From contig NC_054885.1 in NCBI RefSeq assembly GCF_018320785.1, forward strand, positions 11,902,421 to 11,966,420: 64,000 bases of DNA, written 5' to 3'. Below, piece after piece: positions 44,001 through 50,939 of the stretch (position 1 is the first letter of the stretch; every line of letters begins with the position of its first letter). This stretch comes from Cheilinus undulatus. Its lineage: Eukaryota; Chordata; Actinopteri; Labriformes; Labridae. The position numbers and the translations under genes are program-made. Below the pieces are notes generated by a model. That model made no database searches, had not been told where the DNA came from, and worked only from the letters and a program-made list of their open reading frames with translations.

Positions 44001-46190
44001 TAAAAAACTTTTGAACCTTAAATCGTAGCCTATTATGGCACTTTTCCACTACAAAGTTCCAGCCCTACTCGACTCGACTCGGCTCTACTCTACTCGGTTT
44101 GGGTACCTTTTCCACCAGCCCTAGTACCTACTCACGGTGGGCGGTGGTCAACCACCTCCATTTGCTGTATAGTCCTGTTGTCGTTTTCTAAAAATGGTGG
44201 GTTTGATTCCTGTGTCAGGCGTCGCACTCATGACTCTTCAGTGACGACATTCTGACCAATCAGTGGCCGGCAGTCGGTCAACGTCACCTTTTAGTATCAA
44301 CTCAGCTCACTTGGAACCAGAGCAGAGCAGTTACTAAAAAAATAGTATCTGGTATGAGGTACCACGCCCGTTGAAACGCAACACAAACCGAGTAGAGTCA
44401 AGTCAAGCCGAGTAGAGTATGGCTAAGACGGGCTGGAAGAAAAGGGCCATTGCTTTTTACTCTGAAAGCCCTCTGTTGTGCCGTTCTACTGACGCTATCC
44501 AGCCTTTGTAGCTCTTACAGAACGTTTTCTAGCAAGCCTGGAACTCGTGTGACTTTCTGGCGTCTTTAAAGATTAAATCCACACCAGCAACTCAGATTTT
44601 TAACATCTTTTTGTCCATTTTATAATCCGTTTTTCAATGTTTCTGCAGCTAGAGGCTAATGCCGTCCACCATATTGTCTGTTTTATATCCCACAATGCAT
44701 TGCGACTGGTCTGTGACAACCAATGGCAGGTTGTTCTATAGTCACATCATGCTTTGCCAATCAGTGCCTGTGCAAACTGGATGAGAGATCCTGAATGACT
44801 CATAATAGAGAGAAAAAGACAGAGAGGCTGTGATGTGTTCCTCGGAGTCACTCCAGACAGGAACTGCTTTGAATAAGGACTCAAATTCCCCAAAGTGCAA
44901 GGGCTTTTTGTAAAAATGAGAACATTTGAAAGCCTTTTTGACACAGAATTATAATTTTTTCACTTTTTGATCCTTAGTTTGAGCAAAAAAAAACACCTCA
45001 ATAACCATTGTTTACTGTGTGTAATGCATAACAGTAATTGAGTTTTGATTTTTGTTCTTTTGTCTTTATAGTCCCATAACTTTTTAAAAATTCAATTGGC
45101 ATTGTGGCAACACAAATGCTCTTCAAGCCAAGGTCATCCTGGAAAAAAAAGGATGTTTAGAGCTTGACTTTGCACCACAGGGTTGATGTTTTACAAGCTT
45201 TTTAAGACAAAAAGTCCAGGTGAGACACATTAGTCAAAAAAAAGTTGAGGGCTCAGAGGTCTAAATAAAATTAGACATTAAGGAGCAGTGAGGGACTTAT
45301 TTTACATCACTGTGGATGAAGGGAGACATTGCAGCGGTAAGTATGCTAAAAGCATGCATTTTATTGGAAATTTAAAAATCTACCAATTGTGGATTCGCAG
45401 TGAAAATGATTTATCTTGTTAGACAGAGTTACATCCTTGCATGATACTCATAATAATAATTATGAGGTTACTGTTTCCTCATGGAAAAATTAAGAAACAA
45501 AAAACTAAGCATGTTTAAAAATATTCTAACTTACAACTATATTAGCTGAAAGTGTGTTATAATAATCAGAATTCTATCATGTTTTATATTTCACAATTTT
45601 CTGGATGTCTTGAGGAGTTTGCAGCTTTTGTCCTTTGCTCAGAAGCTCCACGCTGATTTCAGTGCAGCTACATTTCACCACAGTCAACAGGTTGCAGGGT
45701 TCGTGAGCTCAGGGCGAAGCGTGCCACTCTCAGACTGGCTAAGCTCCAACTGTAACCCTACCACTTGTGGATTATTTGATCCACCTAAACGCTTAGCATT
45801 GAAAATAAACATGGAAAAATCTGGGAAGGCCTCTTACTTTAAAAGTCAATGCAGTTAAAAAAAAAAAAAAGTTGTTATTTTGGAAAGTTGGCAAATAACA
45901 GCTGAGTGTGCACAGTTTCTTTTCTCAATGACCATTACTGACATCAGAGCTTTATTAAAAATGGCTAAAGTACATTTTAAAGCACCAGATATGTTGCCAT
46001 GTGCTTGCAGAAATCCTTGTCAATTATCAGAGTAACAAATAGGTGTCTCACCTTGTCTGAGACTCTGGCAGGCCCGGCGCTCCAGCTCAAACCGTACGGC
46101 TCTATCAGCAACGCTCCTGCTTACTGACGGAGTCCTGATAGGTGCAGGGTCAGTGCGGACACAAGGCAGATGTTCCAACATGGCCGACAT
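9581..46190 (-). CDS. mrtfa-like: Myocardin-related transcription factor, MRTFA-like (whole gene, 18 coding exons)
   Basis: Coding exons, 5' to 3' on the minus strand: 46190-46052, 34051-33998, 30737-30682, 29202-29139, 29042-28887, 23869-23730, 22591-22478, 21655-21587, 21490-21309, 21129-20976, 20753-20516, 20379-20276, 18177-17221, 15249-15064, 12599-12456, 10573-10493, 10388-10340, 10083-9581. All junctions are GT-AG, every phase matches, and the sum is 3390 nt (1129 residues plus stop). Domain order is that of an MRTF: RPEL region (47-156), basic KKLKYHQY block (about 264-272), glutamine run (about 295-320), SAP (about 370-410), leucine zipper (about 558-592), acidic activation tail ending HWDSCL. 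Family members bind SRF and activate CArG-box genes in the nucleus; MRTFs are normally held back by G-actin through RPEL motifs. SAP wording (LRSLPVSGTK) and the C-terminus favour MRTFA over MRTFB or myocardin, from memory. The RPEL motifs are damaged. Which teleost paralogue this is remains open. Confidence 0.93.
10340..10388 (-). CDS. mrtfa-like: MRTFA-like exon 17
   Basis: This 49-nt micro-exon encodes DREHEDDFIDSTLQRG between ttcttcag and gtaaga, entering in phase 0 and leaving in phase 1. EDDFIDSTLQRG resembles a second copy of the DDLFDILIQSG activation motif. Confidence 0.85.
10493..10573 (-). CDS. mrtfa-like: MRTFA-like exon 16: DDLL motif of the activation domain
   Basis: It encodes VCPCRDDLLSPLSSASIKLS and ends SPDKK before gtatga. 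DDLL sits where other MRTFs carry MDDLFDILIQSGEI. The acceptor cttcttctttag was chosen over a tag 14 bases downstream because it has the better pyrimidine tract and is the only one that keeps phase 0. Confidence 0.85.
10830..12310 (-). mobile_element. Tc1-like transposon remnant with nested insertions, in MRTF intron 15
   Basis: The minus-strand frame at 11144-10884 gives NKILWSDETKIELSG and HGGGSIMLWG, classic Tc1 transposase blocks. The rest of the element resumes at about 11854-12310. Between them lies a MITE with terminal inverted repeats GTTGCGCCAGCTATG (about 11153) and CATAGCTGGTGCGAC (to about 11852), which itself carries a G-rich insertion from about 11318. No intact transposase. Confidence 0.8.
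12456..12599 (-). CDS. mrtfa-like: MRTFA-like exon 15
   Basis: The 48 codons from VKNGGPQVSVEQPEQEVVPH to SPSSQNI are bounded by atttaag and gtgagt, phase 0-0. The sequence is P/S/E-rich activation-domain material with little residue conservation. Exon status rests on phase, open frame and splice sites. Confidence 0.78.
12600..15063. other. MRTF intron 14 content
   Basis: The intron holds a MITE-like element at about 13830-14570. A 27-base poly(A) run at about 13857-13883 and a TTCTTGTAAATTT-style degenerate array sit inside that element. No coding signal was found outside repeats. Confidence 0.55.
13830..14570. mobile_element. hAT-like MITE with CAGTAGTTC/GAACCAGTG ends
   Basis: Left end GGCAGTAGTTCACAACCT and right end AGGTTGGGAACCAGTG are imperfect inverted repeats of the CAGNGGTTCCCAACCT type seen in hAT MITEs. 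I could not confirm a target duplication. Confidence 0.55.
15064..15249 (-). CDS. mrtfa-like: MRTFA-like exon 14
   Basis: The 62 codons include LLKRDLTPTLVSDGNSNSSL then ITLTN, aligning with the APPTLITDSTGTHLVLTVTN segment of MRTFA in the activation region. Acceptor tttccacag, donor gtatgt, phase 0-0. Confidence 0.9.
15640..15822 (+). mobile_element. Tc1-like terminal fragment
   Basis: The right end reads CAAGGGGGTGAATACTTTTATAGGCACTGTAG, where GGTGAATACTTTTAT and GGCACTGTA are typical Tc1-like fish termini. Confidence 0.7.
17055..17088. repeat. (AT)n microsatellite
   Basis: About 17 uninterrupted AT units in MRTF intron 13, close to exon 13. Confidence 0.95.
17221..18177 (-). CDS. mrtfa-like: MRTFA-like exon 13: leucine zipper and K/Q-rich segment
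   Basis: The 319 codons begin MSSPHTQLSLQA, matching the VTSPLTQLTLQA lead of MRTFA. The leucine zipper (KMLREKDKQIEELTRMLRQ and following heptads, residues about 558-592) mediates dimerisation. Three SUMO-type sites follow the psi-K-x-E rule: NIKEE, RVKQE and SVKQE. The C-terminal 120 or so residues are an unusual lysine/glutamine-rich stretch (repeated KQQ, LKQQ, HQQK) with no human counterpart I recall. Acceptor ctgtccag, donor gtcagg, phase 0-0. Confidence 0.96.
18178..20275. other. MRTF intron 12 content: transposon fragments and a hairpin
   Basis: Fragments include a Tc1-like end at about 18498-18600 (AGTCTTCACTCCCTTGG), the ACAGTGCCGTGAAAAA family at 18934-19160, and an inverted piece of the same family at about 19805-20030. 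A 19-bp imperfect hairpin lies at 19498-19560. No further exon is needed for the gene model. Confidence 0.6.
20276..20379 (-). CDS. mrtfa-like: MRTFA-like exon 12 (short linker exon)
   Basis: This exon was inferred from phase. Exon 11 ends in phase 1 and exon 13 starts in phase 0, and the 104-nt segment after ctgttgcag restores the frame. It encodes ASFSSTSVTLAPSHCSPGCM and on to QQQER before gtcaga, in the position of the GSTGSTPPVSP linker of MRTFA. Conservation is weak, so the support is splice sites, phase and length. Confidence 0.82.
20516..20753 (-). CDS. mrtfa-like: MRTFA-like exon 11: SAP domain
   Basis: The exon opens with VAELKSELKLRSLPVSGTKI then DLIERLRTYQ, completing the SAP helix-extension-helix (residues about 370-410). 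SAP domains bind AT-rich DNA, and in MRTFs the domain affects target choice. The remainder is a G/T/S-rich linker. The exon ends in phase 1 at AGCG|gtcagt. Confidence 0.97.
20976..21129 (-). CDS. mrtfa-like: MRTFA-like exon 10: S/T-rich linker to SAP
   Basis: It encodes a serine/threonine/proline-rich stretch (PQMDQQSSSSTPPVSTPS and on) and ends with LPPNLDEMK, the conserved start of the SAP module. Its first base completes the lysine codon left open by exon 9. Donor gtcaaa. Confidence 0.93.
21309..21490 (-). CDS. mrtfa-like: MRTFA-like exon 9: basic B1 block and glutamine run
   Basis: It encodes IKKLKYHQYVPPDQR, a linker, then AKIVQQQQLVLQLQIINQ with further glutamines and NYHAILPA. Each block has a direct counterpart in MRTFA. 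The exon ends in phase 2 before gtaatt. This is among the best-conserved parts of the protein. Confidence 0.96.
21587..21655 (-). CDS. mrtfa-like: MRTFA-like exon 8: lysine-rich lead into the basic region
   Basis: It encodes SQLKPNADYSAQKQKKVKDD followed by KPK. The lysine-rich end continues into exon 9 as IKKLKYHQY, reproducing the KPKVKKLKYHQY basic block that serves SRF contact and nuclear import in MRTFs. Acceptor tttttcag, donor gtaagc, phase 0-0. A Tc1-like transposon with a 22-bp inverted repeat lies just upstream in the intron. Confidence 0.92.
21802..21868. repeat. Perfect 22-bp inverted repeat with 23-base loop
   Basis: AAACGTAGCGTCTTGTCTGA plus TG at 21802-21823 is exactly complementary to 21847-21868. 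The right arm is part of the Tc1-like transposase frame (HQTRRYV); the left arm is an inverted duplicate. Confidence 0.9.
21845..22330 (+). mobile_element. Tc1-like transposon, 3' half, in MRTF intron 7
   Basis: The decayed transposase shows SIMLWGCYSAASPGGLVQVEG, then LQSDNDPKHTAKATQKWFK, and PNPIENWW is recoverable across a frameshift. This is the second and third catalytic neighbourhood of Tc1 DDE transposases. The end GGGGGTGAATACTTTCAT is the typical terminus. The element is broken by frameshift and truncation. Confidence 0.85.
22478..22591 (-). CDS. mrtfa-like: MRTFA-like exon 7 (low-complexity linker)
   Basis: The 38 codons run from VTLPSQTTQISG to CVTSQKK between acceptor ccattag and donor gtaagt, phase 0 at both ends. 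The content is S/T/Q-rich and poorly conserved, as expected of the linker before the basic region. It is accepted because the phases fit and the frame is open in an otherwise stop-rich intron. Confidence 0.8.
22905..23560. repeat. Tandem duplication, period about 269 bp, TTAGC/GCTAA-rich
   Basis: ACAACAGCTAATG occurs at 22905 and 23174, followed in both copies by related text (ATCAACC, GTCAAAAGG-AATGTTAGCAA, GTTAGCTAG, TGTAAACCT). A partial third unit follows to about 23560. It sits in MRTF intron 6. Confidence 0.75.
23730..23869 (-). CDS. mrtfa-like: MRTFA-like exon 6
   Basis: It encodes ETEIPKAALDNWSCDEDSGY then SLSPEQP, corresponding to the acidic DEDSS-ALSPEQ segment that follows RPEL3 in other MRTFs. 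It starts in phase 1 after ttag and ends in phase 0 at ACGCAG|gtaggg. The rest of the exon is proline- and serine-rich linker. Confidence 0.9.
23870..28886. other. MRTF intron 5 content (5 kb)
   Basis: It contains a composite repeat at about 24620-25320 with a perfect 12-bp palindrome pair (ATGGATTCGCCA, 24754-24765 and 24783-24794) and a retrotransposon 3' end at 26700-27860. An unexplained minus-strand open frame lies at 28646-28350. No spliced exon is required here by the gene model. Confidence 0.55.
26700..27860 (+). mobile_element. Non-LTR retrotransposon 3' remnant, interrupted by a TTTTAGT-rich insertion
   Basis: The plus frame from 26707 gives FKFLGSTISRGLTWTS, KKAKQSLYFLRKLRK and a later LLPSGRR-like text across frameshifts, as in the C-terminal part of fish LINE (Rex1/CR1-like) reverse-transcriptase proteins. 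A following tail carries direct repeats of CAGTCACAGAGTCACT. Between about 27230 and 27760 this tail is interrupted by a degenerate (TTTTAGTC/TTAGTTTTAGT) insertion. Confidence 0.7.
28887..29042 (-). CDS. mrtfa-like: MRTFA-like exon 5: RPEL3 remnant and basic B2 block
   Basis: It encodes ETSAEPSLQARQ, the basic stretch LKRARLADDL, and a third RPEL reading ISHQPAELIHNNILP. The canonical form has an RP-xxx-EL spacing; here the arginine is replaced by glutamine and only one residue separates P from EL. Of the three motifs this is the least eroded. Donor gtaagc, phase 1. Confidence 0.95.
29139..29202 (-). CDS. mrtfa-like: MRTFA-like exon 4: degenerate RPEL2
   Basis: It encodes TEDYLKRQIGSSVPIQMHVLE. 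The flanks (TEDYLKR and MH-x-LEE) are typical of MRTFs, but the RPxxxEL core is absent. Seven residues separate the KRQI and MHVL blocks, against about eleven in human MRTFA as I recall it. The exon starts after ttctgcag and ends in phase 1 before gtgaga. Confidence 0.92.
29418..30560 (-). mobile_element. Tc1/mariner-like element (AACCCCAATTCC family) in MRTF intron 3
   Basis: It begins ACAACCCCAATTCCAAAAAA at 29418. The interior, in reverse orientation, contains ACGGCTTCGTCTTTGCATGA and other text shared with the copies at 7384 and 46715. No intact reading frame. Confidence 0.75.
30682..30737 (-). CDS. mrtfa-like: MRTFA-like exon 3: RPEL1-RPEL2 linker
   Basis: It encodes PLKSSAAIHENRRSLEPAQ, matching the conserved PLKSPAAFHEQRRSLERA linker of MRTFs. 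The first base completes CCG C|CT proline with exon 2. The acceptor is cttcaag and the donor gtgagc. The linker is better conserved than the RPEL motifs on either side. Confidence 0.9.
31065..31979. other. MRTF intron 2, left part: MITE fragments
   Basis: Fragments include CCATCCAAACCTACATGG and GTGTGAAAAAGTAATTAC at about 31390-31430, matching the family at 1191. A CTTTAAGAAGGATTCACTGG segment at about 31455-31610 has a related copy at about 59540-59660. Confidence 0.55.
31980..32890. repeat. 0.9-kb degenerate array of TTTTAATCTCATAATTATGAC units
   Basis: Roughly 40 imperfect units of 20-25 bases built from TCTCATAAT, TATGACTTTT and TTTTGACTTTTTAA follow one another. The array carries frequent substitutions and length changes, so it is old or gene-conversion-scrambled. 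It sits in MRTF intron 2. Confidence 0.85.
33998..34051 (-). CDS. mrtfa-like: MRTFA-like exon 2: degenerate RPEL1
   Basis: The exon encodes LQLKLQQRRSRGGMVMP with acceptor ttcag and donor gtaagt. The LQLKLQQRR lead-in is exactly that of MRTFs. Where other MRTFs have an EEL-containing RPEL core between RR and MPPLK, only six residues (SRGGMV) remain. The exon also contains two ATG codons in frame that could start a short isoform like the human form beginning MPPLKS. Confidence 0.9.
34440..34735. mobile_element. MITE-like element ending in ATATGTCCCCTTTAAG
   Basis: The right end TTGTATAATATGTCCCCTTT is the common end of a high-copy fish MITE, and the interior has CCGCCCATCTCAG and GGGGGCGTGGCTAACTCC. 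The left boundary is uncertain. It accounts for the 96-codon open frame seen here. Confidence 0.5.
34960..35870 (-). mobile_element. Tc1/mariner-like element split by a hAT-type insertion
   Basis: The outer element shows TGGAAACCCCTTCCATGAA, TGTTGTTCCTAAACGCTTCT and the terminal ACTTTTGTCCATATAGTGTA. At 35051 it is interrupted by a 510-bp element starting TAGGGCAGTCA and ending TGACAGCCTA. The interruption is flanked by an 8-bp direct repeat GATTTTAC (35043-35050 and 35561-35568). Confidence 0.88.
35051..35560. mobile_element. hAT-type MITE nested in a Tc1/mariner-like element
   Basis: Ends TAGGGCAGTCA and TGACAGCCTA(A) are imperfect inverted repeats, and the interior has GCGCGCGATTAATCCCGATT. 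Both features are typical of the TAGGGCTGTCAA hAT family in vertebrates. The 8-bp duplication GATTTTAC fits hAT insertion. Confidence 0.85.
35871..37330. other. MRTF intron 1 segment with GGTCAAAGGTCAAGG-type repeats
   Basis: Between about 36030 and 36320 the phrase GGTCAAAGGTCAAGG and its neighbours recur two to three times, with TTTCTTC-AAA text between. At 36522 a good minus-strand donor (ACACG|gtgagt) follows a short open segment; see findings. No gene otherwise. Confidence 0.45.
37331..38900. repeat. AGCTA-rich region with tandem duplication, period about 352 bp
   Basis: GTTAAGTAAGCTTAAGC occurs at 38335 and again at 38687, each followed by AACATAGC/AACGTAGCTA and TTTAGCTTTATCTATG. Both copies continue to GAAACTCTTCATGTAGCTAA and CTGTTTTATTTATG. 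A more diverged third copy precedes them (about 37785-38030). Dense TAGCTA/GCTAAC words suggest origin from a short repeat. Confidence 0.75.
40690..41830 (+). repeat. Degenerate CCATTTTTGCCACTTTTTG array, left copy
   Basis: The segment GCATTGGTGCTAGCGTCCTG GC at 40706-40727 leads into a 28-bp near-perfect hairpin (ATTCCCACATCAG arms, 40737-40764), then about 1 kb of irregular CCATTTTTGCCAC units. Phenylalanine-rich open frames here are by-products of the repeat. A copy in the opposite orientation ends at 52175. Confidence 0.85.
42000..44034. other. MRTF intron 1 segment without a supported gene
   Basis: No conserved frame was found. One plus-strand exon-like segment at 43259-43341 with a strong acceptor is discussed as a finding. 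Confidence 0.4.
44035..44450. mobile_element. Fold-back MITE with GGCACTTTTCCACTAC ends
   Basis: The left end ATGGCACTTTTCCACTACA and the right end GGAAGAAAAGGGCCAT are inverted repeats. Internal CTCGACTCGGCTC (left) and GAGTAGAGTCAAGTC (right) also pair, so the whole element can fold. Confidence 0.75.
46052..46190 (-). CDS. mrtfa-like: MRTFA-like coding exon 1 (start codon)
   Basis: This exon encodes the N-terminus from MSAMLEHLP to ACQSLRQ and ends in phase 1 at CAAG|gtgaga. The G joins TT of exon 2 to give valine, producing SLRQVLQLKLQQRR, the usual entry to the first RPEL region. A second in-frame ATG at 46181 is an alternative start. The frame is open upstream to 46298, so a longer N-terminus or an upstream splice cannot be excluded. 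The first 45 residues do not match any MRTF N-terminus I recall. Confidence 0.75.
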
Positions 46191-46714
46191 GAGGAAATCA
46201 GGAAAGATATCCAAGGTAAACTCAATAAAAACAGACCAAAAACTGAAGTCTGTTACAGTTTTGTCCAGGTGTCTGTACATCCACAAAAAAAAGAGCAATG
46301 CTGGCCCAATCCTCTTCCACTGAGGTTACAGCTAATATTTGGATGAATGCTAACAGAGCTGCAGCAGAGCTGAAGAAGCTGCAACTACAGAACTGACTCA
46401 GGCTGGTGTGTGCTCGAGCCGGGTTTGTGTGTGTCAAATATCGGTGAATATGTGATCCAGCAGTCAGTCACAGCTGTTGAGTCAGTCAGCCGCTGACAGA
46501 CACTCACACACATGCATAGCACCTGTGATCCGAGCTCAGTGTGGTGTCAGTGAAGTGCACCTGTGTGAGAGCCTCTCTGTCGTCGTGGCTTTAGTCCTAA
46601 AAACATCAGAGTGACATACAAAAACATGAGAACACCTGCTGACATGTCCTCTTTATTGTCTGCCTTTTCACTTTCTGATTAGCTTCTTCTTTTTGTGTTC
46701 TACCAAGAGACCCT

Positions 46715-47335
46715 CCTCAGGCACTAATACAACCCCATACTATCAGGAATGCTGTGCACTGATAACAAGCTGGATGGTTCCTCTTCTCTTTAGCCCATAG
46801 GACACGGCGTCTGTGGTTTACATAACGAATTTCAAATTTTGATCCATCTGACCACAGAACAGTTTTCCATTTTGCCCCAGTCCATCAGAGAAAATAGGGG
46901 TGTTTCTGGATTGTGTTCACACATGGCTTCTTCTTTGCATGATACAGCTTTGACTTGCTTTTGTGGATGGAACAGAAAACTGTGTTGACAGAAAAGCCTT
47001 TCTGGAAGTGTCCTGTAAAGCCAGTCATGTTACTAAACTGTTGCAAATTTCCTTTATTAATTGTAAAATTCTCCTTTAGCTGTTGTTCATCAGTACCACT
47101 TACTTTTCCAGCTTTTTGTTGCCCTGTCCATACTTTTTTGAGATATGTTGCTACCATCAAGTTAAAAATGAGCTTATATTTTTCATGAAATGGTAAAATG
47201 TCTCAGTTACAACATCTGTCGTGTTATGTTGTAGTGCGAATAAAATATGGGTGAGATATTTTTTTTTTAATCATTGTATTCTGTTACATTTTACACAGCA
47301 CCCCAAGTTTTTTGGAATTGGGGTTGTATTTATAT
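46715..47335 (-). mobile_element. Tc1/mariner-like element (AACCCCAATTCC family), truncated
   Basis: The right end reads TTTTTTGGAATTGGGGTTGT, the inverse of the end at 29418. The interior repeats GCATGATACAGCTTTGACTT and ACACATGGCTTCTTCTTTG. It lies in the MRTF/ccdc97 spacer. Confidence 0.8.
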
Positions 47336-48173
47336 AAAACCTCAACATGAAACTGCAAATTGTATGACACATCCAGATAAGTCTGAGGTGTATATGAACC
47401 GCTGCTTGAATATTATTTGGTAAAGGAAACAACATTATGGTTAAAAATCAAAACTATTCCTTTCAGCGTATCTGTCCGAGTTTTATTTCTTTCTTCAAGG
47501 TCTCTCCAAAATCTCCCTGTCTTTAAAAATTAGCCCAAACAGCGGCAAAAAATAAGGGTGAAACTGCTTCCATCGTCAAAAGCTTATCTGTCCTCTTCCA
47601 TTATGAATATAAAGCATACCTGTCTGCTTACCTGCCTTTAAGCTGCTTTTATCTCTCTTTTTTCAGCCTGCCTGTCGTCTCCTCTCACTGTCTGCGTTTC
47701 AGAATGAAACACCTGTCCCTGTCCATAGACGGTTTCATTCATCTGCATTATTAAGGCCTGTCCCAGCTGACATCAGACGATACAACATGACGTTAAAGGT
47801 TAGAGAGTGCTCTTTGAAAAGCAACGCTGAGCAATCTCTTCTAATACGTCAGTTACTGTTACCAACTGCGCTTGTCATGTTTACATAATACTGATGCAAA
47901 AATGTGGGAAAAATAGATGAAGTGAGCTGATGAAAGCGAGTAACAGCCCGTGAAATGTATGCAGGACGATGTGTCTGTGGGCGCATGCTGTATCACAGGG
48001 TGTTTATATGCGAAGGGTGTTGTCCCCATGGCAAAAACCTCAAATCAGGACTCTGATCTGATGGGACTTCTGATAAGACTCCAGCTCAACACCGGCAGCC
48101 ACAGGCTTGCTTTGCTGTGCATGTGTGCTTGTTTGTGAATGCCGTCACTCTACAAACTTCATGTTTCCTTATA

Positions 48174-49840
48174 CAGTGCTGTCAGGGATATTAGCCAAAG
48201 ATAACCTGAGTAAACGCAAGATGCAGTTTTTTAATGATTTAATAAATGAAGGGAGAAAAGCCAGAGGAATTTTGGCCCACTCTTTTTTGCAGACTGGAGA
48301 ATTTTGGAGCATGAATGGCCTGTTTAAGATCATGCAACAGAACCCCAATCCGAGTTAATCCCGACTTTGACGAGGCCACTCCAAAATCTTAATTTTTTTT
48401 TTTTTTTTTGACCATTCAGAGGTGGACTTGCTGGTGCATTTCAAATCATTGTCCTGCTGCAAAACCCAATAATGCTTTAGCTTGAGGTCACCAACTGATG
48501 GTCGGACATCCTTCTTCAGGATTTTCTTGTTGGGAACAGAATTCATGGTTCCATCATGGTCCTGATGGAGCAAAGCAGTCCCAGACCTTCACACTACCAC
48601 CCCTGTTTGACTGCTGGTGTGGTGTTTCTATTATGAAATGCTATGCTAGTTTTACGCTACCAGATGTAACAGGATGCTGCCTTCCAAAAAGTTCAATTTT
48701 TGTTTCGTCAATGCATGGATTATTTCCCATTAAGCCTTGGGGATCGTCAAGACATTTTCTTCGCAAAAGTGAGGTGAGCTTTGGGTTCTTTTTAGTCAAC
48801 AGTGGATTTGGCCTTGAACTCTCCCTTGGATGCCATTATTGTCCAGTCTCCTTATTGTTAAATCATGAATAATGACCTTAACCAAGTCAAGTGAGGCCTA
48901 CAGGTCTTAAGATGTTGTTCTACATTCTTTTGTGACCTCCTGGATTAGTCTCTTTGAGTAATTCTGGTAGGCCAGCCGCTCCTGGGAAAGTTCACCACTG
49001 TTCCAAGTTTTCTCCATTTGTAGATAATGGCTCTCACCATGGGTCACAGGAGTGCAGGTCTTTAGAGTTTGTTAAGGGTTCTTTTTAGACCTACTACATG
49101 AGTCATCAATGCACTCTTGGAGTAGTTTGGGTGTGCTGACCACTCCTGGGAAGGTTAACCACTGTTCCAACTTTTCTCCATTTGTGGATAATGGCTCTTA
49201 CCATGGTTCGCTTGAGTCCCAAAGCCTTAGAAATGGCTTTGTAACCCTCTCCAGGCTGATAGATGTCAATGACTTTGTTTCTCATTAGGCTATCCTTGGA
49301 TGTGTTGCTTATTGAGTATTTTAGCCTACCTCAATTTGTCAGACAGGTTCTATTTAAAGGTGCAGTGTGTAATATTTAGCCTAATAGCATTTAGCCGAAC
49401 AAACTTGGTAAAATAAAGCAAAACATTTCTAAGACGGTCTATCTAAATAAGTGTTTAGTCATCTAAATTAAAAAATAGCTATTTTGAAAAAAACAACTCA
49501 GAATAAACCTTTGATTCATACATAGGGAGGGCCCCCTCCATGGATGCCGCCATCTTGGATTTTTACACGTTTCCATGGTGACATAGAGGAAAAAAGGATA
49601 AATAAAGTTATTGTATTGTATTGTATTGTATTGTATTCACATTACAGATACACATTAAATTCAACTGGTTGCCACAGTTTCCAGCAGAGAAATGCAATCT
49701 AGAACCCACTTCTAGATGTTGATATTCAATTTTACACACTGCACCTTTAAGGAATTCCTTTAAGAGGGGGGCCAGTACCGAAAACCGCATTTTGTATTCT
49801 TGCGGGTTGTCTTTTTCCAATACCAATTTTTTTGATGATC
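48174..49840 (+). mobile_element. ACAGTGCTGT-family DNA transposon with nested TTAA MITE
   Basis: The element starts ACAGTGCTGTCAGGGAT. Its interior carries two copies of the CTCCATTTGT-GATAATGGCTC block (near 49015 and 49177), so it is internally rearranged. At 49354 it is cut by a MITE at a TTAA and resumes at 49751. Confidence 0.75.
49354..49750. mobile_element. TTAA-flanked (piggyBac-type) MITE
   Basis: It has ends TTAAAGGTGCAGTGTGTAA and TTACACACTGCACCTTTAA, long inverted repeats, TTAA at each edge, and an internal (ATTGT)n run near 49612-49638. A related uninterrupted host site at about 3248-3276 lacks it. Confidence 0.85.
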
Positions 49841-49899
49841 TGAAATATTCAAGTTGCCAAATATGCAAAAAAAAAAAAAACACAAGAAAGAAAGAAAAC

Positions 49900-50420
49900 A
49901 GGACATACAGATGTGGGTAAGACGTCAAAAACAACACAGTGGGATAACTTAAATACTAAGGATTTGGTTGACTTTAAAAAGTTAAGCTGGAATAAAGTAA
50001 AGAAAATCCAAAGTTGAGATGACGTCATGAATATTCGTTGGGGTGACAAGAAAATCAGTCATTAAGTGAATATCAAGAAACCTCCACCAGAAGGATGCTG
50101 ACATCCATGTTAGGATGACTCCAGAATCTGACGTTGTTGACTGTCTGTCAGAATCCACCATGAGGTTCTGACATGAAAACCCTCTGCTGACTTGACAACA
50201 AAAACCCAACACTTTGATGTTAGCAATAACAGAAGTTAGGGGAACAAGGACATTTGATGCTTGATTGACACCAAAGAGCTGGCATTGAGATGATATGAAA
50301 CATGACATTGGCTGAACATCAAAACAGACTGATGAAAAGCTGATGTTTGCTTCGGACATCAAAAACAAAACTTCAAAAATGGACGCTGAGTTCAAGATAG
50401 GCTTGACATTTATGCCATAA
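49900..50420. repeat. Degenerate TGATGTC/GACATCA-rich segment
   Basis: Words such as GACATC, TGATGT, TGACAAC and TGATGA recur every 20-40 bases without a clean period. The 137-codon minus-strand frame here (50395-49982) has no recognisable domain and looks like a by-product. Confidence 0.4.
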
Positions 50421-50701
50421 CAGCCTCCTTGGTAAACCCAAATGAAGCTGTTCTCACGTCTTGGTGTTATTTCACATTGTTACAGCATTATGTTTGCCTA
50501 AGGCCTCAAACAAAAACAAACTGAATATTTTGTGGAAGCATAAGCTTTGATCCCCAAAAAGAGCTGAGCCAGTATCAAAAGCAAGATAAATTCTATTTTT
50601 ATGACCAAGCCTGCCATCGGTACTGTTTATATAACATCTAGTAGTCTAGCAGAGTAATAATACAACTACTAGTGCTAGATGTGTTAGCTATGGATTCACC
50701 A

Positions 50702-50734
50702 TTTTTTTTGTTTTGTTTTGTTTTGTTTTGTTTT
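50702..50734. repeat. (TTTTG)n microsatellite
   Basis: About six TTTTG units after a T run. Confidence 0.9.
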
Positions 50735-50939
50735 AATGGTTCTATTAGATTACTTTGCTTCCTTGTATTGGCAACGATTCAGCAGTTAGAAACTTAATGT
50801 TCAGTTAAAAAAGACAGAAGGAGCAAGGCCGCCCATAAGAGGGGGGATAGAGGGGAGAGCCTTCTGGGGCCCAGACAAATTGGGGACGATCATAGTCCAT
50901 TATAAAGTTAAGCTGTGATCAGCATATTTTACATCTAAC

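Noticed and set aside
49982-50395. 137-codon minus-strand frame.
   Set aside because: Lies in a degenerate TGATGTC-rich repeat, has no splice context or domain, and ends without conserved features.
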